In this document: positions 44,153-52,723 of the stretch, piece after piece
Numbering within the stretch: the stretch's first letter is position 1
How the letters are laid out: each line of letters opens with the position of its first letter
Assembly (NCBI GenBank): GCA_963817945.1
Contig: CAWFQH010000003.1
Span: 1 to 64,000 of the forward strand
Reading direction: 5' to 3'
Source of the DNA: VRUE01 sp963817945
GTDB lineage: Bacteria; Actinomycetota; Thermoleophilia; Solirubrobacterales; 70-9
DNA: 64,000 bases
Translations under genes and position numbers: made by a program
The notes under the pieces: model-generated
The model's database searches: none
What the model was told of the DNA's origin: nothing
Seen by the model: only the letters and a program-made list of their open reading frames with translations

Positions 44153-45595
44153 TTGACTCCGGCCCAGGGGCAGATAGATCGCGACGGCCCGCGCGAGGAA
44201 TGCGGGGTCTTCGGCGTATACGCGCCCGGCCACGACGTCGCCCGGCTAGCGTACTTCGGCCTCTACGCGCTGCAGCACCGCGGCCAGGAGTCAGCCGGGA
44301 TCGCAACCTGCGAGGGCGGCCACATCACCACCTTGCGCGATGCCGGCCTCGTCTCCCAGGTCTTCGACGAGGAGAAGCTGCGGGCGCTCGAGGGCGACAT
44401 GGCGATCGGGCACGTCCGCTACTCGACCACCGGCGGCGGCTCCTGGGAGAACGCGCAGCCGGTCTGGCGCGACGACGGCCGCGAGCTGGCCCTCGCCCAC
44501 AACGGCAACCTGACCAACGCGGTCGAGCTTTGGAACGAGCTGAAGGAGCGCGGCATCTCCTTCCGTGGCACCTCCGACTCGGAGATCATCGCGGCGCTGC
44601 TCTCGGCCAGCGAGGGCCGCTTCATCGAGGACGTCGTCGCTGAGGTGATGCCGAAGCTGCAGGGTGCCTACTCGACGGTGGCTATGACAAAGCACGCGAT
44701 CGTCGCCTTCCGCGACCCGCACGGGGTGCGGCCGCTCTCTCTCGGGCGGCTCGAGGACCGCTTCGTCGTTGCCTCCGAGAGCTGTGCCTTCGACATCATC
44801 GGCGCCAAGCTGCTGCGCGAGGTGCGGCCAGGGGAGATGGTCTCGCTGACCGAGCGCGGCCTGGAGACGCGGCAGGTGATGAAGGCGGGCCGACCGGCGC
44901 ACTGCGTCTTCGAGCACATCTACTTCTCCCGTCCCGACAGCCGCCTCGAGGGCAAGGTGCTGCAGCAGGTGCGCGGCCGCATGGGCGAGATCCTCTGGCG
45001 CGAGGCACCGGTCGAGGCCGACCTCGTGATCTCTGTCCCCGACTCGGGCAATCCCGCCGCGGCCGGCTTCGCCCGCGCCTCGGGCCTTCCCCGCGACGAC
45101 GGCCTGATCAAGAACCGCTACGTCGCCCGCACCTTCATCCAGCCCGGCCAGGAGCTGCGCAAGCACGGCCTGCGGCTCAAGTTCAACCCGCTGCCCGAGA
45201 TCGTCGCCGGCAAGCGGATCGTCGTCGTCGACGACTCGATCGTGCGCGGCAACACGACGCGGCAGATCGTCGGCATGCTGCGCGAGGCCGGGGCGAGTGA
45301 GGTCCACCTGCGGATCTCGGCGCCGCCGATCCGCCACCCCTGCCACTACGGCGTCGACATGTCGAGCCGTGAGGAGATGATCGCCCACGAGCGGACGATC
45401 GAGGAGGTCGCCGACGAGCTCGGCGCCGACTCGCTCGCCTACCTCTCGATGGAGGGTGTCTACGAGGCGGTCGGCACCCCGCCCGAGGACCACTGCGACG
45501 CCTGCTTCACCGGCCATTACCCGCTCGGCGACCCGCTCGAGGCGAACGGCAAATTCGCCTTGGAGGACATCGCCGTCGTGCCGGCCAGCGGCTAA
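44153..45595 (+). CDS. purF: Amidophosphoribosyltransferase
   Basis: This protein of about 480 residues catalyses the first step of purine synthesis, moving the glutamine amide onto PRPP. The N-terminal nucleophile Cys lies in EECGVFGVYAPG after a propeptide of about 17 residues that must be removed. LQHRGQESAGIA is the glutaminase loop, and the PRPP-binding loop is VVVDDSIVRGNTT. C-terminal cysteines (HPCHYGVD, DHCDACF) match iron-sulfur-containing PurF of the B. subtilis type. The start at TTG 44153 is uncertain; a shorter start would also leave the Cys in place. It stands alone with no purM following. Confidence 0.95.
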   Translation: MTPAQGQIDRDGPREECGVFGVYAPGHDVARLAYFGLYALQHRGQESAGIATCEGGHITTLRDAGLVSQVFDEEKLRALEGDMAIGHVRYSTTGGGSWENAQPVWRDDGRELALAHNGNLTNAVELWNELKERGISFRGTSDSEIIAALLSASEGRFIEDVVAEVMPKLQGAYSTVAMTKHAIVAFRDPHGVRPLSLGRLEDRFVVASESCAFDIIGAKLLREVRPGEMVSLTERGLETRQVMKAGRPAHCVFEHIYFSRPDSRLEGKVLQQVRGRMGEILWREAPVEADLVISVPDSGNPAAAGFARASGLPRDDGLIKNRYVARTFIQPGQELRKHGLRLKFNPLPEIVAGKRIVVVDDSIVRGNTTRQIVGMLREAGASEVHLRISAPPIRHPCHYGVDMSSREEMIAHERTIEEVADELGADSLAYLSMEGVYEAVGTPPEDHCDACFTGHYPLGDPLEANGKFALEDIAVVPASG

Positions 45596-46551
45596 GGGCT
45601 CAGCTCCGCGACGATCTCGGCTGCCGGACGGACCTCGTCGATCCGGATGACCGTTTCCCCGGCGTAGAGAGGCCCGGCGTCGACCAGGTTCGGAGGGCCG
45701 TCGTCGGTTGCGCCGAGGGGCAGCAGCAGTCGGCTTTTGGGGCGTTGGGCGGCGGCGAGGCGGCGCTGCAAGTTCGCGGGCGTGAACCTGGCGCCCGTCC
45801 CCAGGAGGCGGTTGACGGTGCGATTAACAAGGGGGACCTCGGGACGGGCGTCGAGCCAGTGCTGCGTCGCGGCGTTGGCGACGACCCTGTGCGGGGCGGG
45901 CCAGCCGGCGCCGAACAGCTCAGTGAGGATCGTCTCTTCGGCGCCGAGCAGGCGGCTCTTGTACTCCGGGTGAGCGCGGCTCTCGGTCGTCAGCAGGAAG
46001 CGGGTGCCGGCGACGACCGCGTTGGCGCCCGCCTGCAGGGCCCGCCGCGCGTCATCCCGCGTTGCGATACCGCCAGCGAGGAGCAGCGGGAAGCCGACTG
46101 GCAGTGCCCCCCTGGCTTGGTCGAGCAGCTCCAGTGCGGGTAGAGATCCGCGCACGTGCCCGCCCGCCTCGACGCCCTGCAAGATCGCACCGTCGGCGCC
46201 CGCCGCATAGGCCCCATCGGCCTCGGCGACCGACCCGCACTGGTGCAGCCAGGTGCCGCCAGTACACCGTCGCGGTCTGCCCCAGAACGTGACGAGCACG
46301 TCGGCGCCGGCCGCCGCTTCGAACCAGTCGCGCCGGGCGAAGGGGAGCAGCAGATTTACGGCAAGCGGCCGGTCCGTCAGCTCGCGCGCGGCGGCGAGCT
46401 CGCGCTTGATCGCCGCTGCGCCGTTGACAGCGATGGTCCCCAGCCCTCCCGCCTCAGAGACGGCGACGGCCAGCTCATGACGGCTGAGACCGCCACCCAT
46501 CCCCGCCTGGACGACGGGCACCTCGATGCCGAGGCGCTCCAGAATCGACAT
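45592..46551 (-). CDS. Nitronate monooxygenase-family flavoprotein
   Basis: This 319-residue TIM-barrel enzyme belongs to the FMN-dependent nitronate monooxygenase/enoyl-reductase-like group. Conserved sites are PVVQAGMGGGLSRHELAVAVSEAGGLGTI at the start, GADGAILQGVEAGGHVRG with the flavin-contact Gly and catalytic-type His, and PLLLAGGIATRDDARRALQAGANAVVAGTRFL for phosphate binding. It likely oxidises alkyl nitronates or reduces a related substrate; the exact one is unknown. Its stop overlaps the purF stop by four bases on the opposite strand, and it diverges from purN. Confidence 0.86.
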   Translation of the reverse strand: MSILERLGIEVPVVQAGMGGGLSRHELAVAVSEAGGLGTIAVNGAAAIKRELAAARELTDRPLAVNLLLPFARRDWFEAAAGADVLVTFWGRPRRCTGGTWLHQCGSVAEADGAYAAGADGAILQGVEAGGHVRGSLPALELLDQARGALPVGFPLLLAGGIATRDDARRALQAGANAVVAGTRFLLTTESRAHPEYKSRLLGAEETILTELFGAGWPAPHRVVANAATQHWLDARPEVPLVNRTVNRLLGTGARFTPANLQRRLAAAQRPKSRLLLPLGATDDGPPNLVDAGPLYAGETVIRIDEVRPAAEIVAELSP

Positions 46552-46590
46552 GGGGCGAGTCTAGGCGGCGACCTGCGCGAAGATGCCCGG

Positions 46591-47211
46591 GTGGCCGCCA
46601 CCTTCAACCTGGTCGTCCTCGCTTCGGGTAGCGGGACCAACCTGCAGGCGATCCTCGACACGCTGCACGGCCGCGAGGGGATCGAGGTTGTCGGCGTCGG
46701 CTCTGACAGGGCGGGCGCGCGGGCGCTGGACCGGGCTCGCGCACTTGGGATCGGGACGGCCGTCTTCCCTCGTGGCGAGTACTCCGACCGGGCGCGGCGA
46801 GACGACGCGCTCGGCGACTGGATCGAGGCCTGCGGCGCCGACCTCGTCGTCCTCGCCGGCTACATGCAGCTGCTCAGCGAGGACTTCGTCGCTCGCTTCC
46901 GCAACCGCATCGTCAACGTCCACCCGGCGCTGCTGCCCGCGTTTCCGGGACTCGACGCGATCGGACAGGCGCTCGAGGCCGGCGTCGATACGACCGGCGT
47001 CACCGTTCATTTCGTCGACGAGGGGGTCGACACCGGGCCGACCATCGCCCAGCGCGAGGTCCCAGTGCCGGCCGACCGCGACCGGGTGCGGCTGGAGGCG
47101 GCGGTCCACGCCGTCGAGCACGAGCTGTACCCCGAGGCGATCCGCATGATCGCGCAGGGCAGGGTTAGGATCGACGCAGACAGTCCGAGGACCGTCGTCG
47201 TCGATGAGTGA
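46591..47211 (+). CDS. purN: GAR transformylase
   Basis: This 206-residue enzyme transfers a formyl group from 10-formyltetrahydrofolate to GAR. FNLVVLASGSGTNLQAILDTL opens it; FRNRIVNVHPALLPAFPGLDAIGQALEAG holds the catalytic Asn-His, and VTVHFVDEGVDTGPTIAQ the catalytic Asp region. The GTG at 46591 is chosen as the nearest start to conserved sequence. It overlaps purH by eight bases. It diverges from the flavoprotein gene. Confidence 0.95.
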   Translation: MAATFNLVVLASGSGTNLQAILDTLHGREGIEVVGVGSDRAGARALDRARALGIGTAVFPRGEYSDRARRDDALGDWIEACGADLVVLAGYMQLLSEDFVARFRNRIVNVHPALLPAFPGLDAIGQALEAGVDTTGVTVHFVDEGVDTGPTIAQREVPVPADRDRVRLEAAVHAVEHELYPEAIRMIAQGRVRIDADSPRTVVVDE

Positions 47212-48820
47212 GGTTCCCGCAGAAACCCAGATCGAGACCGCCGGCGACGGAGCGATCCGGGTGCGCCGGGCCCTGATCTCGGTCTCCGACAAGACCGGCG
47301 TCGCCGAGTTCGGCAAGGCGCTGGCGGCGATGGGGGTGGAGGTCCTCTCCACCGGCGGCACCGCCGCAGCGCTGCGCGAGGCCGGGGTCGAGGTGACCGA
47401 CGTCTCCGAGTTCACCGGCCAGGAGGAGATCCTCGGCGGCCGCGTGAAGACGCTGCACCCGCGTCTGCACGCCGCGCTGCTGGCGCGGCGGGACGACTCC
47501 GAGCACATGGCGACCCTCGAGCGCGAGGGGATCGAGCCGATCGACCTGGTCTGCGTCAACCTCTATCCCTTCGAGGAGACCGTGGCCGGCCACGAGGTCG
47601 ACGAGCAGGTGGCGATCGAGAACATCGACATCGGCGGGCCGACGATGATCCGCGCCGCCGCCAAGAACCACCGCGGCGTCGCCGTCGTCGTCAAGCCAGA
47701 GTCCTACGACGCCGTCTGCGCCGAGCTGGAGGAGTCGGGCGGCGAGATCTCCGCCTCGACCAGCCACTGGCTGGCAAACGAGGCGTTCGCCCAGACGGCC
47801 CGCTACGACGCCGCGATCAGCCGCTGGTTCTCGACCGAGTACGAGGAGTACCCCGAGCACCTGACCGTCGCCTATGAGAAGGAGCTCGACCTCGCCTACG
47901 GCGAGAACCCGCACCAGCGTGCCGCGCTCTACTCTGAAGCCGGGCTGCGTAGCCACATCCTCTCCGGCGTCGCGAAGCTGCACGGGCGGGCGCTGTCCTT
48001 CAACAACGTGCTCGACCTCGACGCGGCGCACCGTCTCACCGGCGACTTCGAGCAGCCGGCCTGCACGATCGTCAAGCACAACAACCCCTGCGGGGTGGCG
48101 ATCGGTGAGAGCGCGCTGGCCGCCTACGAAAGCGCACTGGCCTGCGACCCGGTCTCTGCCTTCGGCGGCGTCATCGCCTTCAACCGGCCGATCGACGTGC
48201 CGCTGGCTGAGGCCCTGCACGAGAACTTCGTCGAGGTCCTGATCGCGCCCGGCTTCGAAGATGGCGCCCTAGAGGTGCTGCAGCAAAAGGAGGCGATCCG
48301 GATCCTCTGCGACGAGGAGCGGCGCCAGCCCGATGCCGGCGAGCGCGACATGAAGCGGGTCAGCGGCGGCCTGTTGATCCAGGACCGCGACGGCGACCCT
48401 GAGCCGCGCGAGACGATGGAGATCGTCACCGGCACCGAGCCGAGCGAGGCGCAGTGGAAGGACATGCTCTTCGCTTGGACGGTGGTCCGCCACGTCCGCT
48501 CCAACGCGATCGTGATCGCCAAGGGAGGCGCGACGATCGGGATCGGGGCCGGGCAGATGAGCCGGGTCGACTCGGTTCGCCTGGCGGTGCAGAAGTGCCG
48601 CGACGTTCACGGTAGCGCCGCCGATGCCCTGCTCGGCGATTCCGCCGTCGCCTCCGACGCCTTCTTCCCCTTCGCCGACGGCCCTCAGGCCGCGATCGAG
48701 GCGGGCGCAACCTCGGTGATCCAGCCGGGCGGCTCCAAACGCGACGCCGAGGTGATCGAGGCCTGCGACGCCGCCTCGGTCGCGATGGTCTTCACCAAGC
48801 ACCGCCACTTCCGGCACTAG
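47204..48820 (+). CDS. purH: Bifunctional AICAR transformylase / IMP cyclohydrolase
   Basis: This 538-residue enzyme carries out the last two steps to IMP. The N-terminal MGS-like cyclohydrolase domain (RALISVSDKTGVAEFGKAL, then STGGTAAALREAGVEVTDVSEFTG) spans about 1-160. The transformylase domain follows with ENPHQRAALYSE, IVKHNNPCGVAIGE, SNAIVIAKGGATIGIGAGQMSRVDS and DAFFPFADG. Length and motifs are complete. ATG overlaps the purN stop by eight bases. A GC hairpin after the stop probably ends the transcript. Confidence 0.97.
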   Translation: MSEVPAETQIETAGDGAIRVRRALISVSDKTGVAEFGKALAAMGVEVLSTGGTAAALREAGVEVTDVSEFTGQEEILGGRVKTLHPRLHAALLARRDDSEHMATLEREGIEPIDLVCVNLYPFEETVAGHEVDEQVAIENIDIGGPTMIRAAAKNHRGVAVVVKPESYDAVCAELEESGGEISASTSHWLANEAFAQTARYDAAISRWFSTEYEEYPEHLTVAYEKELDLAYGENPHQRAALYSEAGLRSHILSGVAKLHGRALSFNNVLDLDAAHRLTGDFEQPACTIVKHNNPCGVAIGESALAAYESALACDPVSAFGGVIAFNRPIDVPLAEALHENFVEVLIAPGFEDGALEVLQQKEAIRILCDEERRQPDAGERDMKRVSGGLLIQDRDGDPEPRETMEIVTGTEPSEAQWKDMLFAWTVVRHVRSNAIVIAKGGATIGIGAGQMSRVDSVRLAVQKCRDVHGSAADALLGDSAVASDAFFPFADGPQAAIEAGATSVIQPGGSKRDAEVIEACDAASVAMVFTKHRHFRH

Positions 48821-48879
48821 CGCAAGACCGGAACCCGCGCCGCGCCTAGTCGGGCCTCCGGATGGAGGCGAACTGGGGA

Positions 48880-48909
48880 GGCCGACCCCCGCTCTGCGTG
48901 GGGTCGGCC
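48880..48909 (+). terminator. Hairpin after purH
   Basis: GGCCGACCCC pairs with GGGGTCGGCC around a 10-base loop, about 60 bases after the purH stop. It can end purH transcription and, on the other strand, that of the small reading frame at 48924-48983. Confidence 0.7.
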
Positions 48910-48923
48910 CGCGCCCTAACGCG

Positions 48924-48983
48924 TCAGGAGCTCTTGCTGATCAAGAGCACCGGACATCTCGCCTCCACGTTGGAGATCTTCAT
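48924..48983 (-). CDS. Possible 19-residue peptide
   Basis: A short frame on the minus strand reads MKISNVEARCPVLLISKSS and is preceded by a strong ribosome-binding run AAGGGAGGGG six bases before its ATG. A hairpin (48880-48909) lies just downstream as a possible terminator. It stands alone in the 335-base gap between purH and the winged-helix regulator. Nothing like it is known to me. It may be a real small peptide, a leader peptide or chance. Confidence 0.4.
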   Translation of the reverse strand: MKISNVEARCPVLLISKSS

Positions 48984-49155
48984 TGCGCCCCTCCCTTCTG
49001 CTCGTTTAGAGGTGCGCGGCGTATGACCTCTTAATGGTGAAATAAGTTCCACCAGTCAGGGTCGATCTGCCATACGGCGACATTTGCTGGACGAAATCTG
49101 TTGGAAGAAATACGATCTACTGCTCAACCACTCCGGAGGAAGTTCGAGAGAGGCC

Positions 49156-49752
49156 ATGAAAGGCACGCAAAAGACGAAGCAGCGGGTAAGAGATCCACAG
49201 CTGGATCTGCATCGGGCGCTATCTCACCGATTGCGGGCGGAAATCTTCACCTTCCTCACCGACCGCGGGAAAGCAAGCCCGGTTGAGATGTCGAGGGAGC
49301 TGCCTGCGCCGGTCGGCGACATCAGCCATCACGTCAAGCAGCTCGTCAAGTACGGCTGCGCGGAGCAGGTGGCGACGAGGCCGCGGCGTGGCGCCGTCGA
49401 GCACTTCTACCGGGCGGTCCTGCGCCCCGTGATCGACGCCGACGAAATGGATGAGATGCCGCTGCCGGCACGGCGCGTCTTCAACGGACACATCGCTCAG
49501 AAGATCCTGGACGACTTCCGCGAGGGATTCGAGAACGGCACAATCGAACGACGGACGGATTTCCACCTCACGCGCGTCCACATGTCGCTGGACGAGGAGG
49601 GTTGGCGGGAAATGTATGCCGTCCACCGGAGGGCTTACGAAGAGACTTATGAGGTGCAGGCAAGGAGCGCCGAACGGATGGAGACGAGCGGCGAGAAATC
49701 GATTCGCTCCATCAGCACGCAGCTGCATTTCGAGCTGCCGCCTTTCGAGTAG
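49156..49752 (+). CDS. Winged-helix (ArsR-like) transcription regulator
   Basis: This protein of about 198 residues has an N-terminal winged helix at about 15-95: LDLHRALSHRLRAEIFTFLTDRG, then PVGDISHHVKQLVKYGCAEQVATRPRRGAVEHFYRAV, as in ArsR-like regulators that answer through a C-terminal domain. The remainder (about 100-198) has an acidic helical stretch and no recognised ligand motif. The ATG at 49156 begins the basic N-terminus (MKGTQKTKQRVRD); a longer reading from 49084 adds residues without family support. Its target is unknown. Nearby AT-rich sequence differs in base use from the surrounding genes. Confidence 0.75.
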   Translation: MKGTQKTKQRVRDPQLDLHRALSHRLRAEIFTFLTDRGKASPVEMSRELPAPVGDISHHVKQLVKYGCAEQVATRPRRGAVEHFYRAVLRPVIDADEMDEMPLPARRVFNGHIAQKILDDFREGFENGTIERRTDFHLTRVHMSLDEEGWREMYAVHRRAYEETYEVQARSAERMETSGEKSIRSISTQLHFELPPFE

Positions 49753-49760
49753 CGCGGAAG

Positions 49761-49834
49761 TGCCCCCGGCGGGATTCGAACCCGCGCCGCGCGGCTTAAA
49801 AGGCCGCCGCTCTAACCAACTGAGCTACAGGGGC
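49761..49834 (-). tRNA. tRNA-Lys(TTT)
   Basis: The minus strand folds fully: acceptor GCCCCTG with CGGGGGC, D arm GCTC...GAGC, anticodon stem GCGGC with GCCGC around CTTTTAA (anticodon TTT), T arm with TTCGAAT. The discriminator base is A and CCA is not encoded. It lies between the regulator gene and the end of thiG. Confidence 0.96.
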
Positions 49835-49855
49835 GCGCGGCCAATGGTAGTCCGA

Positions 49856-50830
49856 TCAGGAAAGCTCGGGCAGGCCCTCCTCGGGCGTCGAGGCCTCCGC
49901 GTGGGTGCGACGGGGAATGCGGCCGGCGCGACGGGCGGTGTGGCCGGCCTCGACGGCCCCGCGTAGCGCCCGCGCCATCGCAGCCGGGTCGGCGGCGCCA
50001 AAGATCGAGCTGGCCGCCATCACCGCGTCGCAGCCCAACTCCATCGCCAGGGCGGCGTCGGAGGCGGTGCCGATCCCGGCGTCGAGAACGACCGGGACCG
50101 AGGCGCGCTCGGCGATGATCGCGACGTTGTAGGGGTTGCGGATGCCGGCGCCGGAGCCGATCGGCGAGCCGAGTGGCATCACCGCGGCACAGCCGCTCTC
50201 CTCGAGGCGGCGGGCGAGGATCGGGTCGTCGTTGGTGTAGGGGAGGACGGTGAAGCCCTCGCCGACGAGGGTCGCGGCGGCGTCGAGCAGCTCGACGGCG
50301 TCGGGGTAGAGGGTGCGGTCATCACCGATCACCTCCAGCTTTATCCAGTCCGTTTCGAACGCCTCGCGGGCCAGGCGAGCGGTGCGGACGGCGTCGCGGG
50401 CGGTGAAGCAGCCGGCCGTGTTAGGCAGGGCGAAGAGCCCCAGGCGGTCGAGGACGTCGAGCACCGAGCCCTTCGCCGCGGGGTCGATCCGCCGCAGGGC
50501 GACGGTGACGATCTCGGCGCCCGAGGCGAGGAGCGCCTCCTCCATCTGCTCCAGCGAGCGGAAGCCGCCGGTGCCTGCGATCAGCCGCGAGGACCACGCG
50601 CGGCCGCCGAGCTCCCAGGTCTCGGCGCCGCCTTGGATCGCCGCCAGGACCTCGACGGCGGCGTCGTCGGCGAGGGGCGTGGCGGCCCACTCCGAGCGCG
50701 GCACGACCTCGCCGTCGAGCGCAACGGCTACGCCGCGCGCTTCGGCCTCGGCCCCACTCTTGCGGACCGCGTCGGCGAGGGTCGCCGCGTCCGGCATTTC
50801 CCGTGGCTTGCCGTTCAACACGATCCTCAT
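49856..50830 (-). CDS. thiSG: Fused sulfur carrier ThiS and thiazole synthase ThiG
   Basis: This 324-residue protein combines two thiamine-thiazole proteins. Residues 1-66 are ThiS (MRIVLNGKPREMPDAATLAD...VEVLAAIQGG), ending in the diglycine that normally forms the free C-terminus carrying sulfur. ThiG follows with no stop: WSSRLIAGTGGF, then TDWIKLEVIGDD with the Schiff-base Lys, and VPVVLDAGIGTASDAALAMELGCDAVM. In the fused form the diglycine is internal, so cleavage or another sulfur route would be needed. ATG overlaps the thiO stop (ATGA). It lies behind a TPP riboswitch with thiO. Confidence 0.93.
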   Translation of the reverse strand: MRIVLNGKPREMPDAATLADAVRKSGAEAEARGVAVALDGEVVPRSEWAATPLADDAAVEVLAAIQGGAETWELGGRAWSSRLIAGTGGFRSLEQMEEALLASGAEIVTVALRRIDPAAKGSVLDVLDRLGLFALPNTAGCFTARDAVRTARLAREAFETDWIKLEVIGDDRTLYPDAVELLDAAATLVGEGFTVLPYTNDDPILARRLEESGCAAVMPLGSPIGSGAGIRNPYNVAIIAERASVPVVLDAGIGTASDAALAMELGCDAVMAASSIFGAADPAAMARALRGAVEAGHTARRAGRIPRRTHAEASTPEEGLPELS

Positions 50831-51924
50831 GCGGGCGCTCCTTCGAGCCGCTCGGCAAGGATCTTTGCTGCCAGCGGCGCCAGGAGGATGCCGTTGCGGT
50901 AGTGGCCGGTCGCCCAGAAGAGGCCCTCCAGCGGCGACGGTCCGACCAGCGGCAGGTTGTCCGCCGTCGCCGGCCGCAGTCCGGCTGCCGCCTCGACCAG
51001 CTCCATCTCCGCGATGTCGGGCAGCAGTCGGTAGGCCTCGCGCAGCAGCTCGTGCACGCCGCCCGCGGTGACCGCAGTGTCGAAGCCCTGCTCCTCGACC
51101 GTGGCGCCCGCGATCAGCCTTCCGTCGGGCCGCGGCACCAGGTAGACGCGCTCGGAGGCGACGATCCGCTCGCAGGGCGCGCCGCCGTCGCGCGCGCGCA
51201 GCTCGAGGATCTGTCCCTTGACGGGGCGGACCGGTGGCCGGCCCTCGTCCGGCAGCCACTCGGCCTGACCCGACCACGCGCCTGCGGCGAGGATCGTGGT
51301 CTCGGTTCGCAGTTCCTCGTCAGCGTTGGTGCGCACCCCGCCTAGGCGCTTGCCGTCGAACAGCGCGGCCTCTGCTTCCGTCTCGAACAGCAGCTCCGCC
51401 CCTTCGGACTCGAGCGCTCCCACCAGGGCAGCGGCGAGCGCTCGGGGGTCGACGGCCGCCTCCTGCGGCGCGTGGACACCCCCGTGGAAGGAGGGGGTCA
51501 GCCCCGGCTCCAGCGCGCGGCAGCGGCCCGGCGGCAGCCACTCGGCGCCGAGCTCGAGCGAGCGCTGCAGCTCGTGCACCCGTCGCAGCTCCGCCGCCTC
51601 GTCGCGGTCGAGGGCGACGTGCAGGGCGCCGTGGCGCGCGTAGCCGGTCGAGACCCCGCTCGCGGCCTCCAGCTCGGCGACGAAGTCGGGATACAGTGCG
51701 GCCGCCGCGAGGGTCATCTCCAGCAGGTCCGCCTCGCCGAAGGCCAGCTCCCCGACCGGCGCCAGCATCCCCGCCGCCACCCGCGTCGCCCCGGCGGGCG
51801 GCGCGGCGCGGTCGATCACGGCGACGACGGCGCCGCGCCGCGCCAGGCGCCAGGCGCAGGAGAGGCCGACGATCCCGCCTCCGACGACGACCGCGTCGTA
51901 ACTTCGCTCATGGCTCTTGCTCAC
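50827..51924 (-). CDS. thiO: Glycine oxidase ThiO
   Basis: This FAD enzyme of about 365 residues oxidises glycine to dehydroglycine, a thiazole precursor. DAVVVGGGIVGLSCAWRLARRGAVVAVID is the FAD-binding fold, TRVAAGMLAPVGE and the C-terminal GLRPATADNLPLVGPSP with GLFWATGHYRNGILLAPL are ThiO signatures. I choose the GTG at 51924: a GGAGG lies at good spacing, and an upstream in-frame ATG at 51942 would sit inside the TPP riboswitch. It is followed by thiSG with a 4-base overlap. Confidence 0.92.
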   Translation of the reverse strand: MSKSHERSYDAVVVGGGIVGLSCAWRLARRGAVVAVIDRAAPPAGATRVAAGMLAPVGELAFGEADLLEMTLAAAALYPDFVAELEAASGVSTGYARHGALHVALDRDEAAELRRVHELQRSLELGAEWLPPGRCRALEPGLTPSFHGGVHAPQEAAVDPRALAAALVGALESEGAELLFETEAEAALFDGKRLGGVRTNADEELRTETTILAAGAWSGQAEWLPDEGRPPVRPVKGQILELRARDGGAPCERIVASERVYLVPRPDGRLIAGATVEEQGFDTAVTAGGVHELLREAYRLLPDIAEMELVEAAAGLRPATADNLPLVGPSPLEGLFWATGHYRNGILLAPLAAKILAERLEGAPA

Positions 51925-51927
51925 GCT

Positions 51928-52017
51928 TGCCTCCGCCGGCATTACCCGGATCAGGTCAGTACGGTCGGCGGCGCCCTAGCCGCCCTCTCAGCCCGTGGCT
52001 TACGGGCTCCCGGTGTC
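51928..52017 (-). promoter_or_regulatory. TPP riboswitch (THI box)
   Basis: The minus strand shows the conserved TPP aptamer sequence in order: GGGAGCCC, GGGCTGAGAGGG, then ACCGT, GACCTGATCCGGGTAATGCC and GGCGGAGGCA. These match the thi-box core (CTGAGA, ACCTGATCTGGATAATGCCAGCGTAGGGA). The ribosome-binding GGAGG of thiO lies at the 3' edge of the aptamer, so TPP binding probably blocks translation of thiO and thiSG. thiE lies on the other side on the opposite strand and is not covered by it. Confidence 0.93.
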
Positions 52018-52036
52018 CATCGATGATAATCGGGGC

Positions 52037-52723
52037 ATGAGCCTGGCACCTCCCGAGGCCGTCGGTCCGCTGCGCCGCGAGCGGCTGCGCACGGCGCGGC
52101 TCTACTTCGTCTGCGAGGCGATGCCGCGGGGCGAGGGTCCGGAGGCGCTGCTGCAGGCGGCGCTCGCCGGCGGCGCCGACATCGTCCAGCTGCGCGAGAA
52201 GGAGCTCGACCGCGAGCGGGTCGAACGGTCCGCTCGGACCTTCCGCCGCCTCTGTGACACCTACAGCGCTCTCTTTGTGGTCAACGACGATCCCTACCTG
52301 GCCCAGGCCTGCGATGCCGACGGCGTCCACGTCGGCCAAGACGACGTGTCGGCGGAGGAAGCGCGGGAGATTCTCGGCCCGGAGGCGATCGTCGGCCTCT
52401 CGACGCATTCGGAAGGGCAGCTCGCCGCCTCGGCCGGCGCCCCGGTCGACTACGTCAGCGTCGGACCGATCTGGGAGACGCCGACGAAAGAGGGGCGGCC
52501 CGGGGTCGGGCTTGGGCTGATCGAGCATGCCGCGGCCGCGGCCCCGCACCCTTTCTTTGCGATCGGCGGCGTCGACCTCTCTAACGCGGCCGAAGTGGTC
52601 GCAGCCGGCGCGCGCCGCTTGGGCGTCGTGCGGGCGATCCGCGACGCCGCGGATCCGGCTGCTGCAGCCGCCGGGCTGCGGGCGGCGCTGGCCCCCACCG
52701 GGGAGGCGGCGCCCGGTGGCTGA
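52037..52723 (+). CDS. thiE: Thiamine-phosphate synthase
   Basis: This protein of about 228 residues joins the thiazole and pyrimidine moieties. RLYFVCEAMPRGEGPEALLQAALAGGADIVQLREKEL is the conserved start; VNDDPYLAQACDADGVHVGQDD, VGLSTHSEGQ and YVSVGPIWETPTKEG, followed by FFAIGGVDLSN, are the substrate sites. The ATG at 52037 is chosen just before the conserved region; an upstream frame runs into the riboswitch. It ends with a GTG overlap into the next gene, suggesting one transcript. Confidence 0.93.
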   Translation: MSLAPPEAVGPLRRERLRTARLYFVCEAMPRGEGPEALLQAALAGGADIVQLREKELDRERVERSARTFRRLCDTYSALFVVNDDPYLAQACDADGVHVGQDDVSAEEAREILGPEAIVGLSTHSEGQLAASAGAPVDYVSVGPIWETPTKEGRPGVGLGLIEHAAAAAPHPFFAIGGVDLSNAAEVVAAGARRLGVVRAIRDAADPAAAAAGLRAALAPTGEAAPGG

